Assembly: GCA_964493765.1 (NCBI GenBank)
Contig: CAZBPK010000131.1
Span: forward strand, 22,835 to 86,834
Reading direction: 5' to 3'
DNA length: 64,000 nt
Source of the DNA: CALLMJ01 sp964493765
GTDB taxonomy: Bacteria; Bacteroidota; Bacteroidia; J057; CALLMJ01
Shown here one piece after another: positions 1 through 7,734 of the stretch; positions within the stretch are counted from its first letter, which is position 1; every line of letters starts with the position of its first letter. Below the pieces are notes generated by a model. The model searched no databases and was not told where the DNA came from. It worked only from the letters and a program-made list of their open reading frames with translations. The position numbers and the translations under genes are program-made.

Positions 1-1081
1 GTAAAGTACTCCAAATTTCTTGAACAGCTTGAATAAATTTTTGTGCTTTTGTATAAGCGAATGGATAAGAAAAAAAGAAAAATTGGTCGGTCATAAAACC
101 TTCCATCAATCCAATACAAAGTTTGAGTTTTTCGGGTCTTGGTTTTCCTTTGGCACCTTTAACTTCCACTTTTCCATTTTCTAATTCAGTGATTTGAACG
201 TGTGTAAAGTCACAGATTACGTCGGGAGTAATATAGTTTTGAGGGTCATGAACTTCATAAACCAACTGTTCTCTTAAAGTATTACGGGATAGCTTTCCAC
301 CCATAAAATCGGGTTTAAATAAATGAGCAGAACCATTTTCAAAAACGGTAGCAATAGGGTATCCTAATCTGCTTAAATTATAATCCATAGGCCACTCAGC
401 ATAAGAATTGCCCCCTGAAGCCTGCCCACCACATTCTAATAAATGTCCAACCAAAATACCACTTGCAAGTAAATCCCAATCTTTGGAATCCAAATCACTG
501 CCAATTTTCCAACCAAATTCATGAATTAAAATTCCTAAAGTTAAGGCGGGATCGGCAACTCTACCAGTAAGAACAATATGAGCACCTTGATTTAAAGCTT
601 CTGCAACTTCTTTTGCACCCGTATAAACATTGGCATGAGTAACAGTAAATTGATTTTCAGAAAAGTTACGATTGTCATCTATGTTGGTTAATGGTTCTCC
701 TTTTGATTGGATATCCCCTAATTTAGACATTAAGTCATCGCCTGTTAAACAAGCAATTTTAATATCATTAAGCCCAAGATTTTTTAAAATACTTTGAATT
801 TTGACTGCTGCAGAAAGTGGATTTAAACCACCGGAATTGGTAACAATTTTTGCTCCTTTTTTTAGTGCGGTTGACCAAACCATTTTCGCTAAAATTTCAA
901 TATCACGGGCATAACCCATTTCAGGGTCTTTTAATTTATCTTTTTGAAGAATAGATAAAGTTAATTCTGATAAGGCATCATGAACCAAATATTGAGCAAT
1001 ACCGGCTTGAGCAATCATAGCACCCGCCATTGGGCTATCTCCATAAAAACCTTGCACACCAGCAATCGTTACTGATTTCAT
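1..1081 (-). CDS. AtuA-like (DUF1446) acyclic terpene utilisation family protein, partial
   Basis: The reading frame is open from an ATG at 1081 to the window edge, so about 360 residues are visible and the C-terminus is missing. The N-terminus (VTIAGVQGFYGDSP), the LTGDDL segment near residue 112 and the CGGQASGGN segment near residue 219 match my recollection of the AtuA/DUF1446 family. Members are named after acyclic terpene (citronellol, geraniol) catabolism in Pseudomonas, where they occur with acyl-CoA carboxylases. The biochemical role of the family is poorly defined, so a terpene substrate in this organism is not shown. No signal peptide or membrane segment is visible, so a cytoplasmic location is likely. 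Its usual partner genes would lie beyond the window edge, downstream of this gene, and cannot be checked. Confidence 0.8.
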   Translation of the reverse strand, partial: MKSVTIAGVQGFYGDSPMAGAMIAQAGIAQYLVHDALSELTLSILQKDKLKDPEMGYARDIEILAKMVWSTALKKGAKIVTNSGGLNPLSAAVKIQSILKNLGLNDIKIACLTGDDLMSKLGDIQSKGEPLTNIDDNRNFSENQFTVTHANVYTGAKEVAEALNQGAHIVLTGRVADPALTLGILIHEFGWKIGSDLDSKDWDLLASGILVGHLLECGGQASGGNSYAEWPMDYNLSRLGYPIATVFENGSAHLFKPDFMGGKLSRNTLREQLVYEVHDPQNYITPDVICDFTHVQITELENGKVEVKGAKGKPRPEKLKLCIGLMEGFMTDQFFFFSYPFAYTKAQKFIQAVQEIWSTL

Positions 1082-1170
1082 TATTTTAAATTTGGCTGCA
1101 AATTAAGAATAAAAACTATACTTACAAATATATTTTTGTATTTTTTGAGGTTGTTTTGGGAATTGGGTTT

Positions 1171-2046
1171 TTAATTAGAATCTACTTCCGCATTCATGTA
1201 CCTTAAAACCAAAGTTTTTGTTGGGCTTTCCAAAAATTCAATGGATTCTTCAGGTTCTACTAATTCATAAACTTCATTTTCTTCAAAGCCTATATAATCA
1301 CCAGATTGTAAATCTTTTTTTTCAAACCATGCATATTCGATTATGTCGTTAAAAAGTTTTTTGACTTTCATAGGGTCTGTATGATCGGAATAAAAAGCGA
1401 AATCTGGGATTCCAAAAACATGGTGCCCTTTAGAAAAAAAACAATTGGATTTTTGATTGGAAAAAGGTGAGGATACATCTAAAGAAGTTTTAATAAATCC
1501 TGTCCAAAACAAAAAAGGTGGAGAATTTCTACAAAGGTTTACCATATTGTTAAAAATCATTTTTGGCAATAATCCAGCAGGATGGTAAGTCCAGGCAGGT
1601 TCATTAATAATTCCAAGTAGTTTATCATTATAAAAACAAGCAGCAATTTTATAAAGTGCTATGTAATTTTCAATGGGGTTTTGTGATTTTCCCGCATAAA
1701 CTAAGTTTAGGGTAGCTTGGGTAGATAAAATTTCTTCTTTAAATGAATTTTGCCAATGTGCAGTATGGATACAAGATTCCATTACATGATCAGGAAAACG
1801 TGCAGCATTGCCAAGTAACAGGATTTTATGGTCTTCAAATTCAATAAAACCATGAATAGTTTTAGAGCTTGGGTCTTCTTCAAAATTTAATTGAATAGGT
1901 GAGTTTATGGGTTCAATTTTGGGTATAGTTTGATAAAATATATCTGGATTTAAAGTTGGTAATGATTTTAAACCCAAAGATATTGAGGGTATAAATGGTG
2001 AATTTAATGATTTTTGAATTTGTTGAAAAAAATGAAAAATTTTCAT
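1171..2046 (-). CDS. Hypothetical protein, possibly DUF4261-like
   Basis: This 291-residue protein has no signal peptide or transmembrane segment and is probably cytoplasmic. A distinctive block at residues 172-184 (CRNSPPFLFWTGF) and a later GHHVFGIPDF segment near residues 207-216 resemble the pattern of DUF4261-type proteins, but I cannot confirm that without a profile search. The tail is acidic. The ATG at 2046 overlaps the TGA of the upstream aminotransferase (ATGA), so the two are probably translationally coupled and belong to the unit that starts with the FdtA-like gene at 3474. The function is unknown, and the aminotransferase neighbour does not by itself define it. Confidence 0.6.
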   Translation of the reverse strand: MKIFHFFQQIQKSLNSPFIPSISLGLKSLPTLNPDIFYQTIPKIEPINSPIQLNFEEDPSSKTIHGFIEFEDHKILLLGNAARFPDHVMESCIHTAHWQNSFKEEILSTQATLNLVYAGKSQNPIENYIALYKIAACFYNDKLLGIINEPAWTYHPAGLLPKMIFNNMVNLCRNSPPFLFWTGFIKTSLDVSSPFSNQKSNCFFSKGHHVFGIPDFAFYSDHTDPMKVKKLFNDIIEYAWFEKKDLQSGDYIGFEENEVYELVEPEESIEFLESPTKTLVLRYMNAEVDSN

Positions 2047-3068
2047 AGGGCTTTAAGAAAAGCATGTAATTTTAACCAACTATCATTTTGTATTGCGGGA
2101 AAATTAGCAATTCTGAAAGTATTATTTTTCCAATTTCCATAACCTGCACCTAAGGTAATTTGATGATTTTTAGCTTTTTGAATGATTTCAGTTGGATTAT
2201 TATCCTGAAAAGCCCAAACTGTGGTTGCTGTATTTTTAGATTCTAACAATTGGAGATTTTGATGAGACTGAAAAAATAAATTTTTTCTACTTAGAAGAAC
2301 TTTTTCTACAATACTAATTTCAGGCATTTCTTTGAGGCATTCATTTAAACACCAAATATTTAGTAAATTAGGGGTATTGGTAGTTTGCCATTTTTTGAAA
2401 TTTTTAGATAAATTCAATATTCCATTGTAATAATTCCAATTTTTTTTGATAGCTCTTTGAACAGCATTCTGATTGACAACCATAACAGCCATTCCGGGAG
2501 GTAAACCAAAACATTTTTGCACAGAGGCAAACCAAACATCAGCAGTTTCCCAAGGCAAATCTACTCCCCCCATGCTCGCAGTTGCATCTACAACAATACA
2601 AGAATTAGGATTTTTTTCTCTTAAATTTTTTAAAAACTCATTAGGTAATTGGCTTCCATTGGAAGTTTCTGTATGAACAACACCAATAAATGCTTCTGAA
2701 CGCTCTTGAATTTCTGGTAAAGTGTTGACATCAAATGGGATAGGTGTAGCAAAACTCATTCCTTCTTGAACATATTCAAACCATTTTTTTCCAAAATTTC
2801 CATTAAAATAGAATAAGGCTTTAGTGAAAATTAAACTATTGGCGGTTAAATTCCAAGCTTCTGAAGCGGAAGGCACAAAGTAGAGTTCAAAATCTTTGGG
2901 AAGCTTTAATTTTGTTTGAAAGGATTCATAAATAGACTGATAAACATCCATAAAGAGCTTGTTTCTATGATAACTAGAAAGAAAATTTATGTCTAAGGAT
3001 TTTTGTACCCAGATTGGAAAATTTTTATGTAGTTGAGAAGGACCAGGTAGAAAATTAAATTTTTCCAT
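2043..3068 (-). CDS. Class V PLP-dependent aminotransferase (SerC/alanine-glyoxylate type)
   Basis: A 341-residue fold-type I aminotransferase. It starts with FNFLPGPSQL, the substrate-proximal motif of phosphoserine and alanine-glyoxylate aminotransferases. It has the PLP-contacting Asp in VVDATASMGG (about residue 161) and the Schiff-base lysine in SVQKCFGLPPG (about residue 185). Phosphoserine aminotransferase (serine biosynthesis, vitamin B6) is the nearest role by motif. The sequence is divergent and the neighbour is a sugar-nucleotide isomerase homologue, so another amino donor reaction, such as amino-sugar formation, is possible. It overlaps the upstream gene by 14 bases and the downstream gene by 4, indicating one operon. 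Confidence 0.8.
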   Translation of the reverse strand: MEKFNFLPGPSQLHKNFPIWVQKSLDINFLSSYHRNKLFMDVYQSIYESFQTKLKLPKDFELYFVPSASEAWNLTANSLIFTKALFYFNGNFGKKWFEYVQEGMSFATPIPFDVNTLPEIQERSEAFIGVVHTETSNGSQLPNEFLKNLREKNPNSCIVVDATASMGGVDLPWETADVWFASVQKCFGLPPGMAVMVVNQNAVQRAIKKNWNYYNGILNLSKNFKKWQTTNTPNLLNIWCLNECLKEMPEISIVEKVLLSRKNLFFQSHQNLQLLESKNTATTVWAFQDNNPTEIIQKAKNHQITLGAGYGNWKNNTFRIANFPAIQNDSWLKLHAFLKAL

Positions 3069-3474
3069 TTTTTATAAGTTGTTGAAATTCAGAATAATCT
3101 CTTATATAATCGTTTTCGTTGTATAAGCTAGAAGCAAAAACTAACTGAACGGCATTAAAATAGTATTGCATAGTATGCCAAGCCTTTGGAGGAATATACA
3201 GTCCAATAGAAGGTTTTTCTAAAACAAATGTCTCTAATTTTCCACTGGGCAATTCTGTATTGACAACAATTCTACCTGCTGCTGCAATTAATATCATTTC
3301 AGTTTCATGATGAGCATGTCTTCCTCTAACAATGTGATCAGGAGTTTGGTAGGTCCAGAAAGTTCTTTTTACTTCAAATGGAATGGATTTCTCAAATTCA
3401 GCAATAGAAATAAATCCTTCGCCAATTTCTCCAACTGTTTGAAATTCAATTAAATAGGGTTTATTATCAGACAT
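3055..3474 (-). CDS. FdtA/QdtA/WxcM-like sugar 3,4-ketoisomerase (cupin)
   Basis: This 139-residue single-domain cupin matches the length and motif order of dTDP-sugar 3,4-ketoisomerases. RGRHAHH (residues 50-56) corresponds to the conserved Arg-Gly-x-His-Ala-His segment of FdtA, QdtA and WxcM C-terminal domains, and IPPKAWHTM near residue 100 is the second cupin motif. Family members convert dTDP-6-deoxy-4-keto-glucose to a 3-keto sugar that is then aminated in O-antigen or S-layer glycan synthesis. The following gene is an aminotransferase, which would fit this pathway if that enzyme acts on sugars. That link is inference, because sugar aminotransferases usually belong to the DegT class rather than class V. 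A -7 element lies at 3496-3503. Confidence 0.8.
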   Translation of the reverse strand: MSDNKPYLIEFQTVGEIGEGFISIAEFEKSIPFEVKRTFWTYQTPDHIVRGRHAHHETEMILIAAAGRIVVNTELPSGKLETFVLEKPSIGLYIPPKAWHTMQYYFNAVQLVFASSLYNENDYIRDYSEFQQLIKNGKI

Positions 3475-3495
3475 AAGTTATCAATAAAAGGTTCG

Positions 3496-3503
3496 CAAAT
3501 ATA
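3496..3503 (-). promoter_or_regulatory. Bacteroidota -7 promoter element for the fdtA-like unit
   Basis: The minus strand reads TATATTTG, matching TAnnTTTG, 21 bases before the ATG at 3474. No clear TTG -33 element lies at 17-23 bases upstream, so only half of the promoter is supported. Confidence 0.5.
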
Positions 3504-3541
3504 GTTTTATTTTGTTTTTAATTACTAATATTTAAAATTTT

Positions 3542-4660
3542 CTAAGGATTTATCAAAGGATATTCAAAACATTCATTCCCTACACAGAATTCAAAAAAAT
3601 AATTTGATTTTGGAAGCCCTGAAATACTAATACTTCCTTCAAAATTTCCTTTCTTCAAAGTAATATTCTTGGATTTTAAAATCTCACCTTTTGAGTTTTT
3701 TAGACGTATGGTAGCTTTTTGAGGTTTTTGGACTTTGTAAACATAATTGTATTCGTTAGGTTGAGTTGAGGGTTTTGGGGGAGAAACCCAAAAATTTTTA
3801 ATTACTTTGGGTTCAATACAATAATCAGAAGAAGTCCAGATATCATTTTTATAATAAGCTAATAAACGGAAGCATTTTTTTTCTGAATCAAGTTGATCGG
3901 GATTAAAAATGTATTCCATAAAATTTTGATTAGCAAAAGTATAATTTTGAGCATTAAAACAACTCAAAGTTTTATAACCATTTTGCATTTTGATTTGCAA
4001 GGCATAGCCTAAGACATCAGGATTTTCATGTGTCCATTGTATTTTGAGTTGGTTATTTTGGGAATCTATTTGAAGGGGTTGTTTCCAATTTGGGGTTCTG
4101 GGTAAATAATCAAAACGTAGGTATTTACAAAAATCAAAGGGATGGAACTCCTCTAATTCAAAAACACCAACAGTAAATTGGCAGATGGTTCCATCAAAAC
4201 CATCAATGTAAAGCATAAGTTTTGAGTATTGTTGAGGGTTTTGAATGTTAAATTTTATTGTATCACCAACATCCTTAGTTGCACAAGCAATGAAATTTTG
4301 AGAAAGATTTTTGCAGTCATAAGTGGAATATAAAATGGATTGAACGCCAGCAGGCGTATTACAAAGAAAGGGATAGATGATTATTTGTAAAGGTTTATGG
4401 ACGTTTTGAGTTTCAATGGAGTACCATAAATCGTTTTCAAAGGTGTTAATGCAAGAGTTAGGAACAGCAGGCGGAAGTTCATTTTTGTTTAAAGTTGCAA
4501 ATTGATTATTTTGGTCTTTGAGCCATTCATTAATTTTAAGTGGAGTAGGGGAGAAGCAGTCGTCGTTATTGGGTTTTTGGGCAAAAGTAATAAAAGAGAA
4601 GCAGATAGAAAAGGCAAAAATGATGGTGGTAAAGCGTGAGGGATGTGAAGGGTTTAGCAC
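3542..4660 (-). CDS. Secreted protein with fibronectin-like segment; probable GTG start inside a repeat
   Basis: From the proposed GTG at 4660 the protein is 372 residues. It begins with a short basic N-region and a hydrophobic stretch (TTIIFAFSICFSFITFAQ), a good signal peptide. The mature part is Cys-containing and beta-rich, and its second half resembles fibronectin III or T9SS-cargo modules (a segment around IQWTHENPDVLGYALQI, and a C-terminal KATIRLKNSKGEIL block). No ATG occurs in frame after 4795. The ATG at 4795 would add 45 residues made mostly of repeat sequence and would spoil the signal peptide. The GTG at 4660 lies within the interspersed repeat at 4632-4761. The function is unknown and extracellular or outer-membrane exposure is inferred. 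Confidence 0.6.
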   Translation of the reverse strand: MLNPSHPSRFTTIIFAFSICFSFITFAQKPNNDDCFSPTPLKINEWLKDQNNQFATLNKNELPPAVPNSCINTFENDLWYSIETQNVHKPLQIIIYPFLCNTPAGVQSILYSTYDCKNLSQNFIACATKDVGDTIKFNIQNPQQYSKLMLYIDGFDGTICQFTVGVFELEEFHPFDFCKYLRFDYLPRTPNWKQPLQIDSQNNQLKIQWTHENPDVLGYALQIKMQNGYKTLSCFNAQNYTFANQNFMEYIFNPDQLDSEKKCFRLLAYYKNDIWTSSDYCIEPKVIKNFWVSPPKPSTQPNEYNYVYKVQKPQKATIRLKNSKGEILKSKNITLKKGNFEGSISISGLPKSNYFFEFCVGNECFEYPLINP

Positions 4661-4761
4661 TGCCTTTTTGGGCTTTTGGAAAAAGGAAAAAAAGGATTGC
4701 CGAAGCGAACAGCGAAGCCCGAAACAGCCCGACCCAAAGCGTTTAGCGAAGGGACACGCCC
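4632..4761 (-). repeat. Interspersed structured repeat, copy A
   Basis: On the minus strand this 130-bp block starts GGGCGTGTCCCTT, contains GGGTCGGGCTG and GCTTCGGCAATCC, and ends CATCCCTCACGCTT. It aligns with the copies at 37233-37360 and 43861-43989. It begins 11 bases after the GmhB stop and runs in the same direction. Its central hairpin is CCTTTTT paired with AAAAAGG, where the other copies have CCTTTGG paired with CCAAAGG. It is much richer in G and C than its surroundings and supplies the likely GTG start of the next gene. Confidence 0.9.
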
Positions 4762-4772
4762 AAAATATATAC

Positions 4773-5282
4773 CTAAACCAGAATGCTAAGAACATCAGAA
4801 ATTTCTGGAAAAAAATAATCTGCGGAATACATAGGGTCTTGCACGCCCACTAATACAGTTGTAATTCCCAGCAATTTTGCTGGTGTTAAATCATGTTGTT
4901 TGTCTCCGAGCATAAAGGAAATATTAGGGTCTATATTAAAGGAATGAATAGCCCTTTCAAAAAATAAATTTTCCGGTTTTCTACAAAGGCATCGTGTTTG
5001 TTCAGGGTGATGAGGACAATAATAAACATGGTCAATTTTAGCACCAAAAGCTAGTAAACGATTTAACATAAAATCATGAATGATTTGTAAATCGGTATGA
5101 GTATAAAGCCCTTTAGAAATGCCTCCCTGATTGGTAATAACGATAACTTTATAGTTGAGCCAATTAGCCATTGAAATAAGCTCAACAATACCGGGTTTGA
5201 ATTGGAATTTTTCTAAAGAAGTAATATATCCAACTTCTTCGTTGATTACACCGTCTCTATCTAAGAACAATCCTTTGTTCAT
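4773..5282 (-). CDS. gmhB: D-glycero-D-manno-heptose-1,7-bisphosphate 7-phosphatase (HAD family)
   Basis: A 169-residue HAD-IIIA phosphatase. The nucleophile motif DRDGV (Asp8, Asp10), motif II ITNQGG (about 49-54), a zinc-binding loop CPHHPEQTRCLC (Cys89, His91, Cys98, Cys100) and motif IV GDKQHD near residue 126 are all present. The zinc loop separates GmhB and histidinol-phosphatase types from other HAD enzymes. GmhB removes the C7 phosphate of heptose bisphosphate in the ADP-heptose route to LPS core. There is no his operon nearby, and kdsA in the same window supports LPS synthesis. The ATG is 15 bases from the end of floA, so it is probably co-transcribed with it. Confidence 0.85.
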   Translation of the reverse strand: MNKGLFLDRDGVINEEVGYITSLEKFQFKPGIVELISMANWLNYKVIVITNQGGISKGLYTHTDLQIIHDFMLNRLLAFGAKIDHVYYCPHHPEQTRCLCRKPENLFFERAIHSFNIDPNISFMLGDKQHDLTPAKLLGITTVLVGVQDPMYSADYFFPEISDVLSILV

Positions 5283-5297
5283 GAACCATAATAAGGG

Positions 5298-6260
5298 TTA
5301 TTTATTTTCGTTTTGTGGAGACTCTACGAAGGATTCCCGCATTTTTGTATCGGCTTGAATGTTTTTCATTTTCAAATAATCAAAATAACCAAGGTTTCCA
5401 GATTTTAGAGCTTCTGCTATAGCTAAAGGAATTTGAGCTTCAGCTTCAATTAATAGGGCTTTCATTTTTTGAATATTTGCAATATATTCTTGTTCTAATG
5501 CAACAGCCATAGCTCTTCTTTCTTCTGCTTTAGCTCTTGCAACTTGCAAGTCTGCGTCGGCTTGGTCAGCTGCTAATTTAGCACCGATGTTTTCGCCTAC
5601 ATCAATATCTGCAATATCTATAGAAAGTAATGTGTAAGCTGTATTGCTATCTAAACCTCTTGCTAAAACTTGTTTAGAAATTGAATCTGGGTTTTCAAGA
5701 ACAGTTTTATGGGATTCAGAAGAACCTATAGTAGAAACAATCGCTTCACCAATAGGAGCAAGAATAGTTTCTACTCCAGCACCACCCACTAATCTGTGAA
5801 TATCTGCTTTTAATGTTACTCTAGAATTTACTACTAATTGAATACCATCTTTGGCTACGGCGGTTACAGGTGGTGTATCAACGACTTTAGGATTTACGGA
5901 ATCATGAACTGCTGTATATACGTCTCTTCCAGCTAAGTCAATCGCGGCGGCAAGTTTAAAGTTTAAGTTAATATTGGCTTTATCTGCAGAAATTAATGCA
6001 TTTACTACAGCGTTTACATTTCCTTTTGCTAAATAGTGAGTTTCTAAATCAGGTAGTGATAAACTTAAACCTGCTTTGGTTGCTTTGATTAAATTGTTTA
6101 CTATTAAAGAAGGGGGCACCTGTCTTAATCTCATTCCAATCAATTGCCCAATTCCTACATAAACACCTGAAGATAAGGCATTTATATAAACCCCAAAAGG
6201 TACAAAATAAATAAATACAAAAAAGCCAAGTAAAATTATGGCAATAAATCCAATTTCCAT
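5298..6260 (-). CDS. floA: Flotillin-like protein FloA (UPF0365)
   Basis: The 320-residue length and sequence match FloA (B. subtilis YqfA) along the whole protein. There is a hydrophobic membrane hairpin at residues 1-27, followed by the conserved VPPSLIVNNLIKATKAGL segment, the GRDVYTAVHDSVNPKVV region and a SPFH-type Ala/Glu-rich coiled coil from about residue 215 (DADLQVARAKAEERRAMAVALEQ). Flotillins organise membrane microdomains and associate with secretion and cell-wall enzymes. The gene sits 6 bases downstream of the cupredoxin gene and upstream of gmhB, consistent with an envelope-related operon. All family hallmarks appear intact. Confidence 0.92.
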   Translation of the reverse strand: MEIGFIAIILLGFFVFIYFVPFGVYINALSSGVYVGIGQLIGMRLRQVPPSLIVNNLIKATKAGLSLSLPDLETHYLAKGNVNAVVNALISADKANINLNFKLAAAIDLAGRDVYTAVHDSVNPKVVDTPPVTAVAKDGIQLVVNSRVTLKADIHRLVGGAGVETILAPIGEAIVSTIGSSESHKTVLENPDSISKQVLARGLDSNTAYTLLSIDIADIDVGENIGAKLAADQADADLQVARAKAEERRAMAVALEQEYIANIQKMKALLIEAEAQIPLAIAEALKSGNLGYFDYLKMKNIQADTKMRESFVESPQNENK

Positions 6261-6266
6261 GATGAT

Positions 6267-6830
6267 TTAGTTTTTTATTAATTTCTGAGTTGTAATTCCT
6301 TCAATTGTATTAATCGTAATAAAGTAACAACCTGATTCTAAATCTATAAGATTTAAAACTGTTTGATTGGATTGAATGTCTTTATTTAGTACTTTAACGC
6401 CTAATATACTATGAATTTGTACGGAAATAATTTTGTTTTCTGATTTGATATTAACAAAGTCAGAAGTAACTGTGGGGTAAAGTTGAATATTTGAATTGCT
6501 AACTTTTTGCTTGGAGGAGGTAGAAACTGTAAAAGAACCTTGCATAGAAGTGTGAATATTGCACTGATATTGGTAAGTACCTGCTACTAAAGGAATATAA
6601 TCTCCAGTTGCATTTTGAAAAGCAAAAGGATTAGCACCTTGAGGAACATTGGTAGAATGAGCCGTATGAGTTCCTGATACTTTTACAAATCTTATAGTAT
6701 CTCCAATGGAAACATTGGGAATATTATTAGGAGCAAAACTAAAACTGCTCACTTGAATAGTATGAACCGTTTGGGCATTTAAGCAAAGGTTCAATAATGA
6801 AGCAATAAAATAAAGAATAGTCAATCTCAT
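6267..6830 (-). CDS. Secreted amicyanin-like cupredoxin with T9SS type A sorting domain
   Basis: This 187-residue protein has a signal peptide at residues 1-19 (ending CLNAQ) and a cupredoxin domain at about 20-103. Type 1 copper ligands are visible: a His in GTHTAHS (55 or 58) and CNIHTSM, giving Cys90, His93 and Met96. The Cys-x2-His-x2-Met spacing is that of amicyanin rather than plastocyanin. Residues 115-187 form a C-terminal sorting domain (IQLYPTVTSDFVNI to TTQKLIKN), so the protein is probably exported by T9SS and anchored or released at the cell surface. A role as an electron carrier or copper-binding protein is inferred. It lies between an unknown gene and floA. Confidence 0.82.
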   Translation of the reverse strand: MRLTILYFIASLLNLCLNAQTVHTIQVSSFSFAPNNIPNVSIGDTIRFVKVSGTHTAHSTNVPQGANPFAFQNATGDYIPLVAGTYQYQCNIHTSMQGSFTVSTSSKQKVSNSNIQLYPTVTSDFVNIKSENKIISVQIHSILGVKVLNKDIQSNQTVLNLIDLESGCYFITINTIEGITTQKLIKN

Positions 6831-6846
6831 AAAAAATAAATTTCTA

Positions 6847-6854
6847 CAAATTTA
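6847..6854 (-). promoter_or_regulatory. Possible internal -7 element before the cupredoxin gene
   Basis: The minus strand reads TAAATTTG 16 bases before the ATG at 6830, at the 3' end of the preceding gene. In AT-rich DNA this could be chance, but it would allow separate expression of the cupredoxin-floA-gmhB part. Confidence 0.3.
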
Positions 6855-7721
6855 AGAATTATTTTTTTTTCTAGAATTTTTTTTATGAAATTTTTTGGGT
6901 AAAATTTTTACTTCTTTAGGAAAAACATCAGGTGTTGGATATTTCAGCAGCTTAAAATCATTTTCATTTATATTTTCAATGATACCATTTTGGTAAAGGC
7001 AACCTACGTAAAGTTTAGCATTTCTAGTATGAAAAACTTTATGAAGGGTTTTTCCTGTCGCGATTAAAACAATTTCCCCAAGAGCTTTTTTTTCATAGAT
7101 ACCCTCTAGCTCAAAGTGTTCTTGAAATGCATTACAGATTTGTTGAAGCTCTTCAGGTATTAATTCTTTGATTATGGGTTCTTTTTTATTTTTGGATTTA
7201 TTGGAACCCTTTTTTTCAATAGTTTCTAATTTTTCGGAATTTTCAGTTTTTTTGATTTCTTGATTTTTATGTTGAGTTTTTTCTTTTTGGAGATTTTGAG
7301 CTCTGGGTAGTTTATTTAAAGAAGGTTCTAAAAGAAGAAAATCCATGGAAATACCTTTTAGTTTTAAATACTCACTAATAGATTCATAGTAGGGTAGTGT
7401 GGCAACCAAAGTAATTTTATGAGAGTCTTTTAGAGAATGAATGTCAAACATTATAATTCCAAGAATCCAAAAAGGGGATTGTCTTGTATCTTCGGGTAAT
7501 GAAAATAATTTCACTAAGAATTTTTGTTCAAGTTCTTTTAATTTTGAGTTTTCTTTGTTAGAAGTAAAAATCCAAAGTTCGGGATTTTCAAATGAGTCTA
7601 AGAAATTCCAATTCACATTTTTTGATTCCAGTGAGTCAATATCAAAAGCAACAATATGGTTCCCTTGTGTTGGGGTGTTACTACTGGAGGGTTTTGAAGA
7701 AAAAAAGTTAAATAATGCCAT
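6852..7721 (-). CDS. Hypothetical protein with lysine-rich linker
   Basis: I do not recognise this 289-residue protein. It has no signal peptide or membrane helix. Residues 1-140 look globular (for example NHIVAFDIDSLESKNVNW and DFLLLEPSLNKLPRAQN). Residues 140-185 form a charged Lys/Glu/Asn linker. Residues 186-262 look like a second small domain (ELQQICNAFQEHFELEGIYEKK and LYVGCLYQNG), and the last 25 residues are strongly basic (ending KKFHKKNSRKKNNS). A basic tail and two small domains would suit nucleic-acid binding, but that is a guess. It lies 13 bases after the Cys/Met PLP enzyme and 21 before the cupredoxin. Confidence 0.6.
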   Translation of the reverse strand: MALFNFFSSKPSSSNTPTQGNHIVAFDIDSLESKNVNWNFLDSFENPELWIFTSNKENSKLKELEQKFLVKLFSLPEDTRQSPFWILGIIMFDIHSLKDSHKITLVATLPYYESISEYLKLKGISMDFLLLEPSLNKLPRAQNLQKEKTQHKNQEIKKTENSEKLETIEKKGSNKSKNKKEPIIKELIPEELQQICNAFQEHFELEGIYEKKALGEIVLIATGKTLHKVFHTRNAKLYVGCLYQNGIIENINENDFKLLKYPTPDVFPKEVKILPKKFHKKNSRKKNNS

Positions 7722-7734
7722 AATAATTAATGAG

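Noticed and set aside
4518..4853. 111-residue open frame on the plus strand opposite the secreted protein and repeat copy A
   Set aside because: It is antisense to better-supported genes and exists because the repeat has no stops.
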